DNA of 64,000 nucleotides, from the NCBI GenBank assembly GCA_043228905.1, contig JBHGNT010000012.1, forward strand, positions 4,464,001-4,528,000, read 5' to 3'. This document shows, in pieces, positions 42,441-52,337 of the stretch. How positions within the stretch are numbered: the first letter of the stretch is position 1; each line of letters begins with the position of its first letter. The translations under genes and the position numbers were made by a program. The stretch is from Azolla caroliniana (lineage: Eukaryota; Polypodiophyta). Under the pieces are notes generated by a model. It was given only the letters and a program-made list of their open reading frames with translations, searched no databases and was not told where the DNA came from.

Positions 42441-43960
42441 TGCTAGGGTTCATATATGTCGATCTACTTTTGAAGGTTGGACGACTCCAATTCGTATTCC
42501 TTGATCGATCTTAACAACTCTGCCAACTCGGAATCGGTTGTGCCGACTGGATGTCTCCGAACAGCCAACTGTGTTGGTTCCCTTGGCCTCAAGTCGATAA
42601 TAGTAGAGGTTGATTGGGTAGTCGATTCTGACTTCTATTGCTTCTAGTGCTCTATTGTCTTGTCTTCCAAGAAGACTACATCCCGACTCCTCACTACTTT
42701 CTTGTTCACTAGGTCCCATAGCCTATAGCCAAACTCATCTTCCGAGTATCCCATGAATACGTATGGTTTCAACTTACTATTGAGCTTCGACCTCTGATCC
42801 TTAGCTACATGCATATACACCAGACATCCGAACACCCTCAAGTGTCGGTAGGAGACATCCTTTCCTGCCCACACCCTTTGTGGGACATCGCCTTTTAACA
42901 GTACTGAGGGGGACTTGTTGATAAGATAAATAGTCATGTACATTGCCTCAATCCTAGTATATTTTCGGTAGTTTAGCTTGTGACAACATGCTCCTTACTC
43001 TCTCCATGATTGTCCGGTTCATCCTCTCTGCAAGCCCGTTCAACTCAGGGGTCTTCGGTTCTGTGTATTCGATTGCAATACCTTGGGCCTTGCAGTATTC
43101 CTCGAACTTACCTTTATATTCACCACCATTGTTAGTTCGGACAACCTTCAACTTCTGACCTGACTCCCGTTCAGCTCTTGCCTAGAACTCCTTGAAAAAT
43201 GATAGTACTTGATCTTTTGACTTTAGTATGAAAGCCCACAACTTCTGACTATAGTCATCGATGAAAGTCAGAAAGTATTGTCCGCCTCGATGCGACGGAG
43301 CATCTACATAACACACATCCGTGTGTACCAGTTCCAGTGCAACTTCTCTTCTTCTTGGTGGCCGTGTGTGGAATGATGCTCTATTCTACTTTCTGACTAA
43401 GCAGTTGACACACTTATCTAGGTGCACTCCCTTTACTTCTATTAGAAGCTTCTGGTCAGCCAATAGATGCAGCCCCTTCTCACTCATGTGGCCTAACCTC
43501 TTACATGCCATATATGTCCTGCCGAGTCAGCTGCCAGATTCACTTTCGACTTGCACAGTCAGGCTTGCATCATATACAATGTGCCTTCCTTCTGTGCTCG
43601 GGCCACTATAAGATTTCCTCGGCAGAACTTCCATTTCCCGATTCGGAAGCTACCACTGTAGCCTTCATCGTCCAATCTTCCAGTCGATATCAAATTCAGC
43701 CTTATATCAGGGACATGTCGAACATCCTTCAGAATCAGTCAATACCCTGTCAATGTCGTCAAACAAACACTTCCGACTCCGACTATCTTGCACTCCCCAC
43801 TGTCATGCATCTTTACATAACCATGATCATCGGCTATGTAAGTTGAGAAATACTCTCTCGACGGAGTTATGTGGAAGGATGCACCGGAGTTGATCACCCA
43901 AGTGCATTCTTCACTTGCAAGTTTTTCACTTGTCTATTCACAAATGAACAAATGTTCTTC
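42441..43960 (-). pseudogene. Copia N integrase and protease
   Basis: The integrase C-terminal part is at 42644-42943 (YLINKSPSVLLKGDVPQRVW, YVFMGYSEDEFGYRLWD). The core end is at 42954-43151 (MKVVRTNNGGEYKGKFEEYC, where the second catalytic Asp of RTDNGGEY is Asn; EPKTPELNGLAERMN). Between 43152 and 43900 the core start, the GAG-pre-integrase region and the protease remain readable as antisense with stops; the protease active site is near 43880. It mirrors J. Confidence 0.82.
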
Positions 43961-44243
43961 ATTGCTCGTAGCAATGGCTGATGTGTACTTTTCTTCAGGA
44001 ATCTTCCTGGGTTCGACATTATTACCGACACTCTTTTCCTTTTCAAGGTGTCGGCAGTCCTTCTGGAAATATCCAAGCTTTCCACAATAAAAGCATACAA
44101 GCTTACCTCTAGACTTCGACTTGGCTTGAGACTTTTCTCTCCTTGGTGGACTTCTTTGCCGGTTCCTTCCTCTGCCGATGTGTTGAGTCAAATTTGACTC
44201 TGACTAGACTAGGACACCATTGTCCTTCCTTCTCGCTTCCTCA
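43961..44243 (-). pseudogene. Copia N gag tail with zinc knuckle
   Basis: The minus reading 43934-44191 gives RRNRQ-type basic residues and CFYCGKLGYFQKDC, a CCHC knuckle whose His is replaced by Tyr. It ends at the left border of E. The part 44021-44243 is repeated at 58292-58514. Confidence 0.8.
44021..44243 (-). repeat. 223-bp flank duplication around gypsy E, left copy
   Basis: It starts ATTACCGACACTC and ends CTTCCTCAT. It matches 58292-58514 in the same orientation with about eight substitutions. Confidence 0.88.
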
Positions 44244-44244
44244 T

Positions 44245-44675
44245 GTGTTACCCGACCGGCAAAGGTGCAGAGACCAGAATGTGAAAGGGATGGTTATTCG
44301 GAATAGATTATAATTATGTAGTGAACAGACGGACCAGAATCGGTATGCCGATCCAGATCCAAACCGGTTCCGAACAAGTACCGGTTGGCACCGTTTTGTA
44401 CGCGACACCGGTGACCTATATAAAGACCCGGTTACAATGTATAACTTTTAACGGAGAATTAATATAAGCTTCTTGTTTTATCTTCACGTATTGATTACCA
44501 TTCTATATTAATTGTTATATCTTACGCGTGTATTAAGTGAATGCCTTATTGCTAAGTAGCCAATTAAGTCGGATTAATCGTTGTGTCTTAAGTTATCTCG
44601 CTGTAACACCCCTTTGGTGAAGTGTCTTCCGGAGACACCCTGTGTTAGGCCATTGTCCGGCCGTAAGGATTAACA
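44245..44675 (+). repeat. 5' LTR of gypsy E
   Basis: From about 44320 to 44675 it matches the 3' LTR: the TATA region GACCTATATAAAGACCCGG (about 44411-44429) and the end GTAAGGATTAACA. The first about 75 bp, starting TGTTACCCGACC, have no counterpart at the 3' side. Confidence 0.8.
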
Positions 44676-44959
44676 CAGTTTTTGGCGACCACGATTCTTG
44701 CACAATTGCAGCGAACATCGGTGGGATTGGATGACGCAACCAACGGACGACCCGGTTACGGAGCGAGCAAGGAGACTTGATGAACGGCTGAGGAAGCGCG
44801 AGGCTCTCTAGCAAGCGGCAGAAGAAATCAGAGTGGACCGCTCATTTTCCAAGGTGATCCGGAGAGTGGCCAAGGAGTCACTTCGGTTACCACAAAACGC
44901 CTACCCAGACGAAGGGCAGCCTAAGCAGCCTCCAGGAAGCGGAATCCCTTCTCTAGGCA
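44676..44959 (+). other. Leader of gypsy E with candidate primer site
   Basis: It begins CAGTTTTTGGCGACCACG. The TGGCGACCACG part (44683-44693) lies where the primer site should be and resembles the TGGCGnC class seen in Tat/Athila elements; I cannot assign the tRNA. The rest is non-coding, purine-rich leader with several short frames. Confidence 0.5.
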
Positions 44960-45601
44960 TTGGCAACGGGGGAAGGCGAATCCGAATCGTTTTCGGCATT
45001 TGAATCGGGTTCGAACAGGGAATACAGCACGCAGACGAACTACCGCACCAGTAACGACACCCCAGGCGGACCAAAGGATGAGGAGTCGGATACCTTGCCG
45101 ACACCGGAACCAGAATTGATAAGGCTAGAAACTCTGATACCGGAAGTTTACCACACTCCGGAACCATAAGTCGAGGATGAGAGACCTCTGACACCGGAAG
45201 TCCAGGAGGAGAAGCCTCCGACACCGAAAGAGGAGCAGTAAAGACCTCCGACGGCGACAGGAGACCGGGAAAAACCTCTGACACCAAAAGAGGACGAACA
45301 ACCACCAACACCACCAGCCCGTGTACAGACACCAGATGACGATATGCCGTTCCAATATCCCAGATATCGGGATGATCCGGACGCGGAAGCCCACGTCCAT
45401 GCGTTTTAGCAGACCTAGGAAGCAAACCATGTGTCTCAATGCTTAAATGCAGCCGAAGAGGAACACTCAAAAAGGGCAGAGTTCAGCATGACCTTGGAGG
45501 GACCAGCCGCCAGATGGCACCGAACACAAGATCCCAACACCATCCCCACGTTTGAAACATTAAAAACAGAAATTTTGCATTTCTTTCACAAGGAGATGGA
45601 C
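44960..45601 (+). pseudogene. Gypsy E gag, N-terminal part
   Basis: A region of repeated Thr-Pro-Glu/Lys motifs (about 45090-45320: LTPEV, KPPTPKE, KPLTPKED, QPPTPP) precedes the capsid start (FQYPRYRDDPDAEAHVHAF, AEFSMTLEGPAARWHRTQ). Stops at 45167, 45238 and 45407 interrupt it. The reading stops at the solo LTR and resumes at 46368. A Pro-rich head in gag of this kind is variable between Tat elements. Confidence 0.75.
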
Positions 45602-45606
45602 CAATG

Positions 45607-46362
45607 TGATGGGAACTCAACGCTCCTTATGCGCAATGATTGGCCACAACCGAGCTTCTAATTATACACAGAAAACGGGAATGAATGCACGACACAAAAA
45701 AAGAGATGAGTACGCAGGATGTTTACGTGGAAAACCCAAACTAAGGGAAAAACCACGGCCGCCCACAGGCTGCAAACTATCACTATGCTAGAATGTAAAA
45801 TAGTGAGTTCACAAAGGCAACGACCTCGTGCTCACGATCCTCGCCATAGGCGGCGGTTACAACAGAGGCAACGACCTCTTTCTCTCTCTCTCTCTGTACA
45901 AAGTTCCACGCTCTCTCTCTCCTTGCACCAACAAGAGTGACCAACAACAATCAAGAGTTTGCTCTAACTCATATTTATACTAATATGACTTTTCGGCTAT
46001 TTATAAATATAGCCTCTATGGACTCTCAGAAACATATTTACGAATATGTCTCTTCATCCAGTGAGCACTCCTCACCGGGTCTGCACCATCCGGCTCTCCG
46101 TAGCCGGGTACTCCTCATCCGGTTCTCACCGGGTCTGCACCATCCGGCTCTCCGTAGCCGGGTACTCCTCATCCGATTCTCACCGGGTCTGCACCATCCG
46201 GCTCTCCGTAGTCGGGTACTCCTCATCCGGTTCTCACCGGGTCTGCACCATCCGGCTCTCCGTAGCCGGGTACTCCTCATCCGATTCTCACCGGGCTCGG
46301 TCGAGTTTGTTCATCAGCACTATTCTACACCCTTCCCATCCGGAGGGACCTGTCTCCCAACA
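45607..46362 (-). mobile_element. Solo LTR, copia G family, inside gypsy E gag
   Basis: 756 bp flanked by a perfect CAATG duplication (45602-45606 and 46363-46367). The element strand starts TGTTGGGAGACAGGTCCC. It closely matches 14838-15600, including the U3 minisatellite. No internal sequence remains. Confidence 0.92.
46075..46300. repeat. 54-bp minisatellite in the solo LTR
   Basis: Four to five tandem copies of the 54-bp unit seen at 15306-15530, more regular here. Confidence 0.85.
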
Positions 46363-46367
46363 CAATG

Positions 46368-47262
46368 GGAAATGGTAGGCTTATTTTACAGTATCCGACA
46401 GGAACCAACGTGGAACATTTAGCAATTTGTCATCCGGTTCCATCGGATCCACAGTCAGCTCAGCCGGACACCACCGGAGGAAGAAACAAAGGCAATATTC
46501 TTAGCAGCCCTCCGGGAACCCTTACGTACGGTCTTCACCATTATTGATTTCCGCACCAGTAGCATAGATCAAGTGATCGATCGAGTTCGGGAAATGGAAA
46601 CCTCAAGTTCATGGCTAACCATGGGCACACTTCAACGGGCATTACCAACGGAAGAGGACCTCCGTTTTCGGCAAGCAGTTCAATGTACAACATGCTTGAA
46701 TGCCGGACATTCGGCGCTGGAATGCACCATGCGTTCCCAATGCTTGCTCTGCCACTCTAGAAGTCACACAATAGAACGGTGTGAGTATAACTTGTTAAAT
46801 CGGCAAGCACCACCGGTTCGGCAAATTGAACCACGGAGCAACCAGGAGGAAGAAGAAGAACATTGGTGGCGAGAGGAGCGTTATGGACCGGCACAAGATG
46901 TCCGGTACAGTGATCGAAGAGACGCTTATGACCGGTATGACAGATACCAGGACTATAATGGATGGTACGAGATCACTCCCCTGGTTACAACCACCGAAGG
47001 GACAACTATGGCAAGTATGACGACCAACACCGTCAAGGTTACCGAAACAAAAAGAATTTCAAGAAACGTCATTTCAACAAAAAGGGGGGTCATCCACGGG
47101 AACCGGAAAAGGGCACTCCAAGTTCTTACCACAGGACCTCCACCAAGCACACACGTCGAATCCAGCAACACCTAGAAGCCGTACTACTATTATTGCCAAC
47201 AAGAAGGCCACTATAGTAATCAATGCCTCGCGAAGAACTACGACAAGCAACCAACGGTAAAC
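46368..47262 (+). pseudogene. Gypsy E gag, C-terminal part with zinc knuckles
   Basis: The reading 46573-47175 (MIDRVREMETSSSWLTMGTL) holds a first knuckle-like cluster CTTCLNAGHSALEC plus CLLCHSRSHTIERC, then a long Arg/Asp/Tyr/Asn-rich segment. A second knuckle, CQQEGHYSNQC (about 47197-47230), stands just before the protease reading. The same double arrangement occurs in B at 10.8 and 11.4 kb. Stops and one frame change between the two knuckles. Confidence 0.8.
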
Positions 47263-47990
47263 ATGGTAGACGCGGAAGTCGCAGACATACAACAAGTTAC
47301 TACAAGATCAAAAGGCAAAGCCATAGAGTGGGAAACTCAAGAAGCCATCCGGAAGCAGGCAACCAAATCGGTGAAGAATGCAAATGAGCGGAATGCGGCA
47401 AAGCTCGAGCAACAAAAGGAGAATGCTGAAGAGCTCACCAACCCAAGGCAGCCCGAAAACCCAACCTGGCAGGCGTTACAAGAATGCCAAATAACGTTTC
47501 CATTAGGCCGGTTATTGCAACTGGTACCACACTTCACGGAAGGACTGAAGACCGGAAGGACAGTAGCTAACACACCACTGGCTCCGGCCTTCTTTTCAAA
47601 TCCAAAGGAAGGACCGGTAGTGGTGGACACAAGCAGTCCGGCAATTACAGCCATCGTGAAGGGAAAGGAGCTACCGGGCATGATTATCGATGGAGGATCC
47701 GACATGAACGTGATCAGCCTCCAAATGTGTAACACTCTAGGAATCCATGACTGGGAACCATGCCCGTTTTGGCTTCGGATGGCGGACACAAGCCCAGTAC
47801 GGCCAACCGGATTAATACGTGATCTGGAAGTGACCATCGGGGGTCACACATTTCGCATTTCCGCAGTAGTTCTCTAGCTACAGGCTCAGGGAGCTTACTC
47901 ACTATTGTTGGGACGCCCTTGGTTAAACACAACACACATAAAGCAAAACTGGAGGAAGAATATAATTACGTTCCGGCGTGGGAAAGCGAA
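47263..47990 (+). pseudogene. Gypsy E protease
   Basis: A 204-codon reading (47263-47877) with a coiled-coil-like Lys/Glu/Ala-rich N-terminal part and a retropepsin: MIIDGGSDMNVISLQM (catalytic Asp, D-G-G-S), WEPCPFWLRMADTSPVRP and VTIGGHTFRISAVVL. A TAG at about 47875 interrupts the end (AQGAYSLLLGRPWLN continues). A D-G-G-S in place of D-S/T-G occurs in B as well, so it is a family feature. Confidence 0.82.
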
Positions 47991-48682
47991 AGTACGAGTA
48001 CAGACTCAACCACGATCCGGTACCGATAACGAGTCAACGCCGCTATATGCGGAATGTGTCAACATGCTGGAAGGATTGGCAGACGAAGAGGTCGATCAAT
48101 ACTTACAGGAAAATCCGAAGATCGTACCTCTGTTCGAGATTGATGTAGCCGAAGCAGTATCACCATACATACTGCAACCGGGCGGGACCGACGAGGAACC
48201 GGATAAAGAAGCAATCCGGGAATTACGGCAAGCACAGGAGGCACTGGAAAAAGAAATGGCAGTATCGCAGCGCGTGAAAGCATCCCAACTAGAAGAGGTA
48301 AACCTAGGTACCACAGAGGACACAAGACCAGTGCACATCGCCAAGGAAATGACCCCAGAGAACAAAATGGCAATGATCACACTTCTAAAAGAATTTCGCG
48401 ATGTGTTCGCCTGGTCCTACAAGGACATGCCGAGACTCGATCCTCAGTTGTATCAACACCAGATACATTTGAGTAAAGACGCCAAACCGGTAGCACAACG
48501 GTGTTACCGGATGAACCCGAATTATGCAGCAAAAGTCAAAGAAGAAATCGACAAGTTGCTAAGAGTGGGCTTCATCCGACCGGTAAAGAAAGCCACATGG
48601 CTCAACCCGATAGTCGTAGTACCCAAAAAGAACGGTAAGATCAGAGTGTGCGTCGATTACTGGAAATTGAATGCGGCTACGG
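47991..48682 (+). pseudogene. Gypsy E linker and RT, first part
   Basis: The 261-codon reading 47905-48690 covers the acidic linker (YLQENPKIVPLFEIDVAEAV) and the RT start (DAKPVAQRCYRMNPNYAAKV, WLNPIVVVPKKNGKIRVCVD, YWKLNAATV). RT is interrupted at 48683 by element O and resumes at 52338. Confidence 0.88.
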
Positions 48683-49473
48683 TGTCATAGTGTATTCCAC
48701 ACACTATGTGAAAACCATAAAATAATATATCCGATTTTAGATACATATAAATAAATAAAATAAGAATATCAAAATATTTATCATGTGCATAGGGCAAGAT
48801 TCAAACCCTGTACCTCCACGTAGCCAAACCTCAACTTTACCATTATGCTACCTTATCTTTAGTGTTCTACAAATAGATTTAATAACTATAAGTGCTTTAT
48901 TTGTGCCTACCTTTATTAAAAGGTAAATCATGCATTTTTAGAGTGCGTGAATATTTTATAGAAAAACGCAAGCAACTAAAAAGTGACTCATGCACATCTA
49001 GCGTGCATGAGCACTATATTTAGCAAATAAAAGCAAGGATTAGAAAAGCATCACATGCACATTTAGTGTGCATGAACATATTAGAAAAAAAAGCATGTAG
49101 CTATGCTTAGTCTCTCCCATCACTACATAAGGATGGGGAGCACAATGTAATAGGTGTGTGAAATATTTGGAAATTGGATATATTTCCGAAAACACCAACC
49201 GATTAATATAATCGTGGGATTCACGAAAATAATATAATCTATACTTGTGGGATTCACAAGCTTCTTATATCTTTCTTTCAATCTAAATACATATTCTTAT
49301 CTAAATATTGATTAATCGAATACAATACACTCGTGGGATTCAGGAAATTTCTATCTCTCTTTCTAATAATCTATTCATTACTAGCCTCATCTCATATTCT
49401 TCTTTCTCCTAGTCCAAAACCTCAGTGGTTCCCACCCGACTCACGCAACGATCCGGCGCCGAAAGGCACGACA
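48683..49473 (+). repeat. 5' LTR of O, with hairpin arrays
   Basis: Contains three roughly 60-bp related blocks, each with CATGCA(C)...GTG(C)ATG inverted pairs (near 48929, 48988 and 49053); three GTGGGATTCA motifs in the R/U5 part (49214, 49247, 49333), two of them self-complementary; and a tRNA-like stretch on the minus strand (48791-48852). Confidence 0.85.
48791..48852 (-). repeat. tRNA-like (SINE-type) segment in the LTR of O
   Basis: On the minus strand GGTAGCATAATGGTAAAG resembles the tRNA A-box region and GGGTTTGAATCTTGCCC the B-box. The copy at 51651-51712 in the other LTR is the same with two transitions. It lacks complete acceptor pairing, so it is not a functional tRNA gene. Confidence 0.45.
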
Positions 49474-49477
49474 CAAG

Positions 49478-49493
49478 TGGTGAACCCGACGTG
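49478..49493 (+). other. Candidate primer-binding site of O
   Basis: TGGTGAACCCGACGTG lies four bases after the LTR end. The TGG start fits the CCA end of a tRNA; I cannot assign the tRNA. Confidence 0.55.
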
Positions 49494-49511
49494 AAGACGG
49501 GTGGCAAGGAG

Positions 49512-50003
49512 ATGGAGAATCAACAAGAGGCGATGAACATGATGATGATGATGGTTGAGCGGATGCAACAAGAACAACGCGCGATGACGGAGATGAAGGC
49601 GGCAGTAGAGCGGCTTGTGCGACGAAATGGGGAATTCAACGGAAATGATGTGTCACGCTATCTACGTGACTACAAAGGGGAGATGATGCGATGTGGGATA
49701 CCGGAAGGATTGCAAGTGATATCCTTCAGTCGGGTAGCCACGAATGAGTTACAAGAAAGAATCTACAAGATACGGCAACAAAATCAAACATGGGGGTCCT
49801 TTGAAGAAGCTTTACGAGAGGCATATGACTACGAGAGATCGAAGGGACGAGATCGGCGAGAGTTTGATGAATGGGTGGCATCGAAGAAGACCCACCGAAG
49901 TGCAACACAAGCATTCCTAGAGTTCGAGCATCATTTTGCTCGACTCTCAGAGCAGGAACAACGATTGGTGGAGGAGGATAAAGTCCTAATGTTCGTAAAA
50001 TAG
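49512..50003 (+). CDS. Element O gag-like protein
   Basis: From ATG at 49512 (MENQQEAMNMMMMMVERMQQ, a Met/Gln-rich helix), then GEFNGNDVSRYLRDYKGEMM, LQVISFSRVATNELQERIYK, REFDEWVASKKTHRS and FEHHFARLSEQEQRLVEEDK. The pattern (short coil, then a helical W/F-rich capsid body) is that of gypsy-type gag. It ends at TAG 50001-50003. The frame continues without shift into the next ORF, interrupted only by this TAG and another at 50142; both could be CAG-to-TAG changes. No zinc knuckle is seen. Confidence 0.7.
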   Translation: MENQQEAMNMMMMMVERMQQEQRAMTEMKAAVERLVRRNGEFNGNDVSRYLRDYKGEMMRCGIPEGLQVISFSRVATNELQERIYKIRQQNQTWGSFEEALREAYDYERSKGRDRREFDEWVASKKTHRSATQAFLEFEHHFARLSEQEQRLVEEDKVLMFVK

Positions 50004-50150
50004 ATCGATCGAAAAGAAAGGATGGACATCGGGATCGAACTCGAAGACGATGACGGTACGAATGGTCTTACCGAAGATTGGGCCGAAGTCCAAAGGGTAT
50101 GCCGGAGACATGATGAGAGGAAGATGAGAATCTTGTCAACGACATAGCCG

Positions 50151-51614
50151 ATGAAGGATGGTCGATTGAAGACAAACGATGGAGCCGATATGAAGGCCGA
50201 AATACAACATGATGGTGCGACGGAAGAGGGTGTAAAACAAGCTACCCTCTTGTCTTGCGAAAGAACGACGACGAAGGATAAGGCCGATAACCCAAGTGTA
50301 GAAGAAGATTTCAGAATACAAATGTCCGAAACATCGGGTGAAAAAGGGGTAAGCATAATTGATGCAATGAAAGAGAGCAAGGAGGACTTGATTGAGGAGG
50401 TCACCACGAAAGATGACATCGAATCGAAGGTGGCTATGGACGAATCAACGACAGATGGCCATATCGAGACTTCCCCACCACTGATTCCAGAGACTCCGGC
50501 GGTTGCATTCGAAAGGCAACGTGAGACCGAAGAGACGGAAGGTGGCGGAGAGAAAACAAAGGTCGAAGCCGATGCGTATGACGGAGAGATAGCCGAGAAT
50601 ATGGTTATGGGTGAAACAACGGAGGATGATAATACCGAGGATTCCTACCCACTAATTCTAGAGACTTCGGCGGTTGTGTCCGAGAACCAACATGAGACCG
50701 GAGAGACGGGAGGTGGCAGCAAGGAAGGTAAAGTCGGAAGCCGGTTCGGATGGAAGATGATCCGTCTGAAATTCCGATGTAAACAAAAGCACGACAACGA
50801 GAAGGTCGGGTCTACGATGGGAGAAGCATGTAATACGGAGCACGCATTACGGCACCAAAAGAAGCACGTGCTACGGCGTAAAGAGAAGCACACGCTACGG
50901 CGCAAAAAGAAGCACGCGCTACGGTGCAAAAAGAAGCATGCACTACGGGGTAATACAACACATGCACTACAATGGAATACGAAGCATGCGCTACGGCCTA
51001 ATACGACGCATGCGCAACATCGAGAAATAAAGCATGCATTAAACCCGCACAAGGACCTAACAGCGAGCGCGTATTCGGAGATCGACATCGACGCGTGGGT
51101 AGAACCTACGGAAGACAAGCGCGGAGTGGAGAGAGACAACACACCGAGATGCTCAAGAGTACCACAAGGGACCATGACAACCACTCATGGCAATGCAAAG
51201 AATGAACGAAGATTATGGTGGATCGAATGGCGACAATGGTTCGGGTGGAAAGAATGGATGTGCTCAAAATGGAGAGACAAAGCTGACATAGCGAGAGAAA
51301 CGAAGGGTACAACAAGTAACGAAGAATTACGAGGGTCGGTAACCGGAGACCGGACAGAGCCGGCAACTGAACTGAACCGAAAACCGGGCGGAGTCGGCAA
51401 CCAAAAACCGGAGACCGAACGGGGCCAGCAACCAAAAATGACCAGTGACGAAACCAACCATGCGGAGAACGGACGGACGAGACTAACAATCACCGACAAC
51501 TTCGGCACATACCGGAGGATGTGCGGGTTCGGAGGGGGCGAGTGTCGTAGTGTATTCCACACACTACGTGAAAACCATAAAATAATATATCCGATTTTAG
51601 ATACATATAAATAA
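50151..51614 (+). CDS. Element O large unknown protein (acidic repeats, KHALR repeats, Trp-rich block)
   Basis: 487 codons in the same frame as gag. Residues about 95-195 hold two copies of an acidic block of about 40-45 residues (ETSPPLIPETPAVAFERQRE; EDSYPLILETSAVVSENQHE). Residues about 229-300 hold about nine tandem 8-residue units of the type K-H-A-L-R-x-K-K (24-bp DNA repeat). Residues about 352-376 are Trp-rich (LWWIEWRQWFGWKEWMCSKW). The tail is Thr/Glu/Pro-rich and the stop lies 72 bp inside the 3' LTR. I know no family with this layout. The basic repeats suggest nucleic acid binding, but that is inference. It might be a gag C-terminal extension, replacing the missing zinc knuckle. 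Confidence 0.55.
   Translation: MKDGRLKTNDGADMKAEIQHDGATEEGVKQATLLSCERTTTKDKADNPSVEEDFRIQMSETSGEKGVSIIDAMKESKEDLIEEVTTKDDIESKVAMDESTTDGHIETSPPLIPETPAVAFERQRETEETEGGGEKTKVEADAYDGEIAENMVMGETTEDDNTEDSYPLILETSAVVSENQHETGETGGGSKEGKVGSRFGWKMIRLKFRCKQKHDNEKVGSTMGEACNTEHALRHQKKHVLRRKEKHTLRRKKKHALRCKKKHALRGNTTHALQWNTKHALRPNTTHAQHREIKHALNPHKDLTASAYSEIDIDAWVEPTEDKRGVERDNTPRCSRVPQGTMTTTHGNAKNERRLWWIEWRQWFGWKEWMCSKWRDKADIARETKGTTSNEELRGSVTGDRTEPATELNRKPGGVGNQKPETERGQQPKMTSDETNHAENGRTRLTITDNFGTYRRMCGFGGGECRSVFHTLRENHKIIYPILDTYK
50838..51053 (+). repeat. 24-bp tandem repeat in element O (KHALR units)
   Basis: Nine degenerate 24-bp units, each with AAGCAYGCRCTACGG or a variant. The first five are nearly regular; the last four have drifted (AATACRACGCATGCR). 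Confidence 0.82.
51528..51542 (+). other. Polypurine tract of O
   Basis: TTCGGAGGGGGCGAG directly precedes the 3' LTR start TGTCGTAGTG. Confidence 0.75.
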
Positions 51615-52333
51615 ATAAAATAAGAATATCAAAATATTTATCACGTGCATAGGGCAAGATTCAAACCCTATACCTCCATGTAGCCAAACCTCAACTTTAC
51701 CATTATGCTACCTTATCTTTAGTGTTCTACAAATAGATTTAATAACTATAAGTGCTTTATTTGCGCCTACCTTTATTAAAAGGTAAATCATGCATTTTTA
51801 GAGTGCGTGAATATTTTATAGAAAAATGCAAGCAACTAAAAAGTGACTCATGCACATCTAGCGTGCATGAGCACTATATTTAGCAAATAAAAGCAAGGAT
51901 TAGAAAAGCATCACATGCACATTTAGTGTGCATGAACATATTAGAAAAAAAAGCATGTAGCTATGCTTAGTCTCTCCCATCACTACATAAGGATGGGGAG
52001 CACAATGTAATAGGTGTGTGAAATATTTGGAAATTGGATATATTTCCGAAAACACCAACCGATTAATATAATCGTGGGATTCACGAAAATAATATAATCT
52101 ATACTTGTGGGATTCACAAGTTTCTTATATCTTTCTTTCAATCTAAATACATATTCTTATCTAAATATTAATTAATCGAATACAATACACTCGTGGGATT
52201 CAGGAAATTTCTATCTCTCTTTCTAATAATCTATTCATTACTAGCCTCATCTCATATTCTTCTTTCTCCTAGTCCAAAACCTCAGTGGTTCCCACCCGAC
52301 TCACGCAACGATCCGGCGCCGAAAGGCATGACA
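51543..52333 (+). repeat. 3' LTR of O
   Basis: 791 bp, same length as the 5' LTR. About ten differences seen, all C/T or G/A. Confidence 0.92.
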
Positions 52334-52337
52334 ACGG

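Larger units (their letters stand above)
48683..52333 (+). mobile_element. Element O: non-autonomous LTR retrotransposon with gag only (TR-GAG-like)
   Basis: 3,651 bp with two 791-bp LTRs (48683-49473 and 51543-52333; TGTCRTAGTG to AAAGGCRYGACA), flanked by ACGG (48679-48682 and 52334-52337). The reading of E RT resumes directly after it. The inside holds a candidate primer site, gag-like ORF, a large unknown ORF and a purine tract, but no protease, RT or integrase. Such gag-only elements with large LTRs have been described in plants; they need pol supplied by another element. LTR divergence is about 1.3 percent by eye, all transitions. Confidence 0.9.

Noticed and set aside
44960-45439. Minus-strand readings of up to 189 codons rich in Val, Pro, Leu
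   Set aside because: Antisense of the Thr-Pro-Glu repeat part of E gag.
50645-51184. 179-codon minus-strand reading in element O (Cys/Phe/Ser-rich repeats)
   Set aside because: Antisense of the KHALR repeat region; the sense frame is longer and in line with gag.
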